A stretch of 6,375 nucleotides of DNA from the NCBI GenBank assembly GCA_020049245.1, contig JAIFLB010000031.1, positions 1 to 6,375 of the forward strand. The letters are read 5' to 3'. Of this stretch, positions 6,342 through 6,375 are shown piece by piece. The notes beneath the pieces were generated by a model. The model was not told the DNA's origin, searched no databases, and saw only the letters and a list, made by a program, of their open reading frames with translations. The first letter of the stretch is position 1. The number at the start of each line of letters is the position of its first letter. The stretch comes from Betaproteobacteria bacterium (GTDB lineage: Bacteria > Pseudomonadota > Gammaproteobacteria > Burkholderiales > Thiobacillaceae). The position numbers were made by a program, and so were the translations under genes.

Positions 6342-6375
6342 GCCCCCGCTGCGCGACTGGCGTGGCGGGGGCTTT
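6342..6375 (+). terminator. Rho-independent terminator after cbbS
   Basis: GCCCCCGC (6342-6349) pairs perfectly with GCGGGGGC (6365-6372). The stem continues inward through two G-U wobbles and three G-C pairs (6350-6354 with 6360-6364) to a GACTG loop, giving about 13 bp in all. TTT follows and the window ends, so the length of the T tract is unseen. It starts 25 nt after the cbbS stop. It would end the cbbLS transcript or attenuate transcription into any downstream genes. Confidence 0.8.

Overview
The window looks like chromosomal DNA of a GC-rich, CO2-fixing proteobacterium, probably a chemolithoautotrophic beta- or gammaproteobacterium of the Thiobacillus/Sulfuricella kind. This rests on a green-like Form IA RuBisCO with an IAq-type small subunit and a divergent cbbR regulator. 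The organism assignment is inferred from remembered protein families; no search was run.

Layout. Three genes lie on the minus strand: the 5' part of a glycogen phosphorylase (1294 down to the window edge), a complete U32-family RNA hydroxylase of RlhA type (3334-1394) and a LysR-type regulator of CbbR type (4339-3392). One large gene lies on the plus strand (4502-6316). The gaps are short: 99, 57 and 162 bp. The 162-bp gap is AT-rich relative to its surroundings and is the divergent cbbR/cbb control region. It carries a perfect CTATC-N5-GATAG palindrome and two TNA-N7-TNA matches. A strong hairpin followed by T residues, probably a rho-independent terminator, closes the plus-strand unit at the right edge.

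The outstanding feature is the plus-strand gene. RuBisCO large (cbbL) and small (cbbS) subunits are normally separate genes, but here they form one uninterrupted 604-codon reading frame. The large-subunit part reaches its usual end at residue 473. Where a stop codon is expected there is TCG (5921-5923), one base away from TAG. Thirteen residues (SIRDPEPKLKGTQ) then lead in frame to the initiator Met of a complete 118-residue small subunit. The linker looks like former intergenic DNA: it uses CCA, GGA and CAA, which occur nowhere else in the frame, and it still contains the Shine-Dalgarno site for cbbS. The cell might therefore make an L-S fusion, free small subunit, or both. A single-base sequencing or assembly error is the main alternative.

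How the genes may work together: CbbR, made divergently, probably binds the shared intergenic region and controls carbon fixation through the cbbLS gene. The hairpin right after cbbS would separate or attenuate expression of any downstream cbbQ/cbbO genes. RlhA (23S rRNA modification) and GlgP (glycogen breakdown) are housekeeping or storage functions with no evident mechanistic link to the cbb unit.
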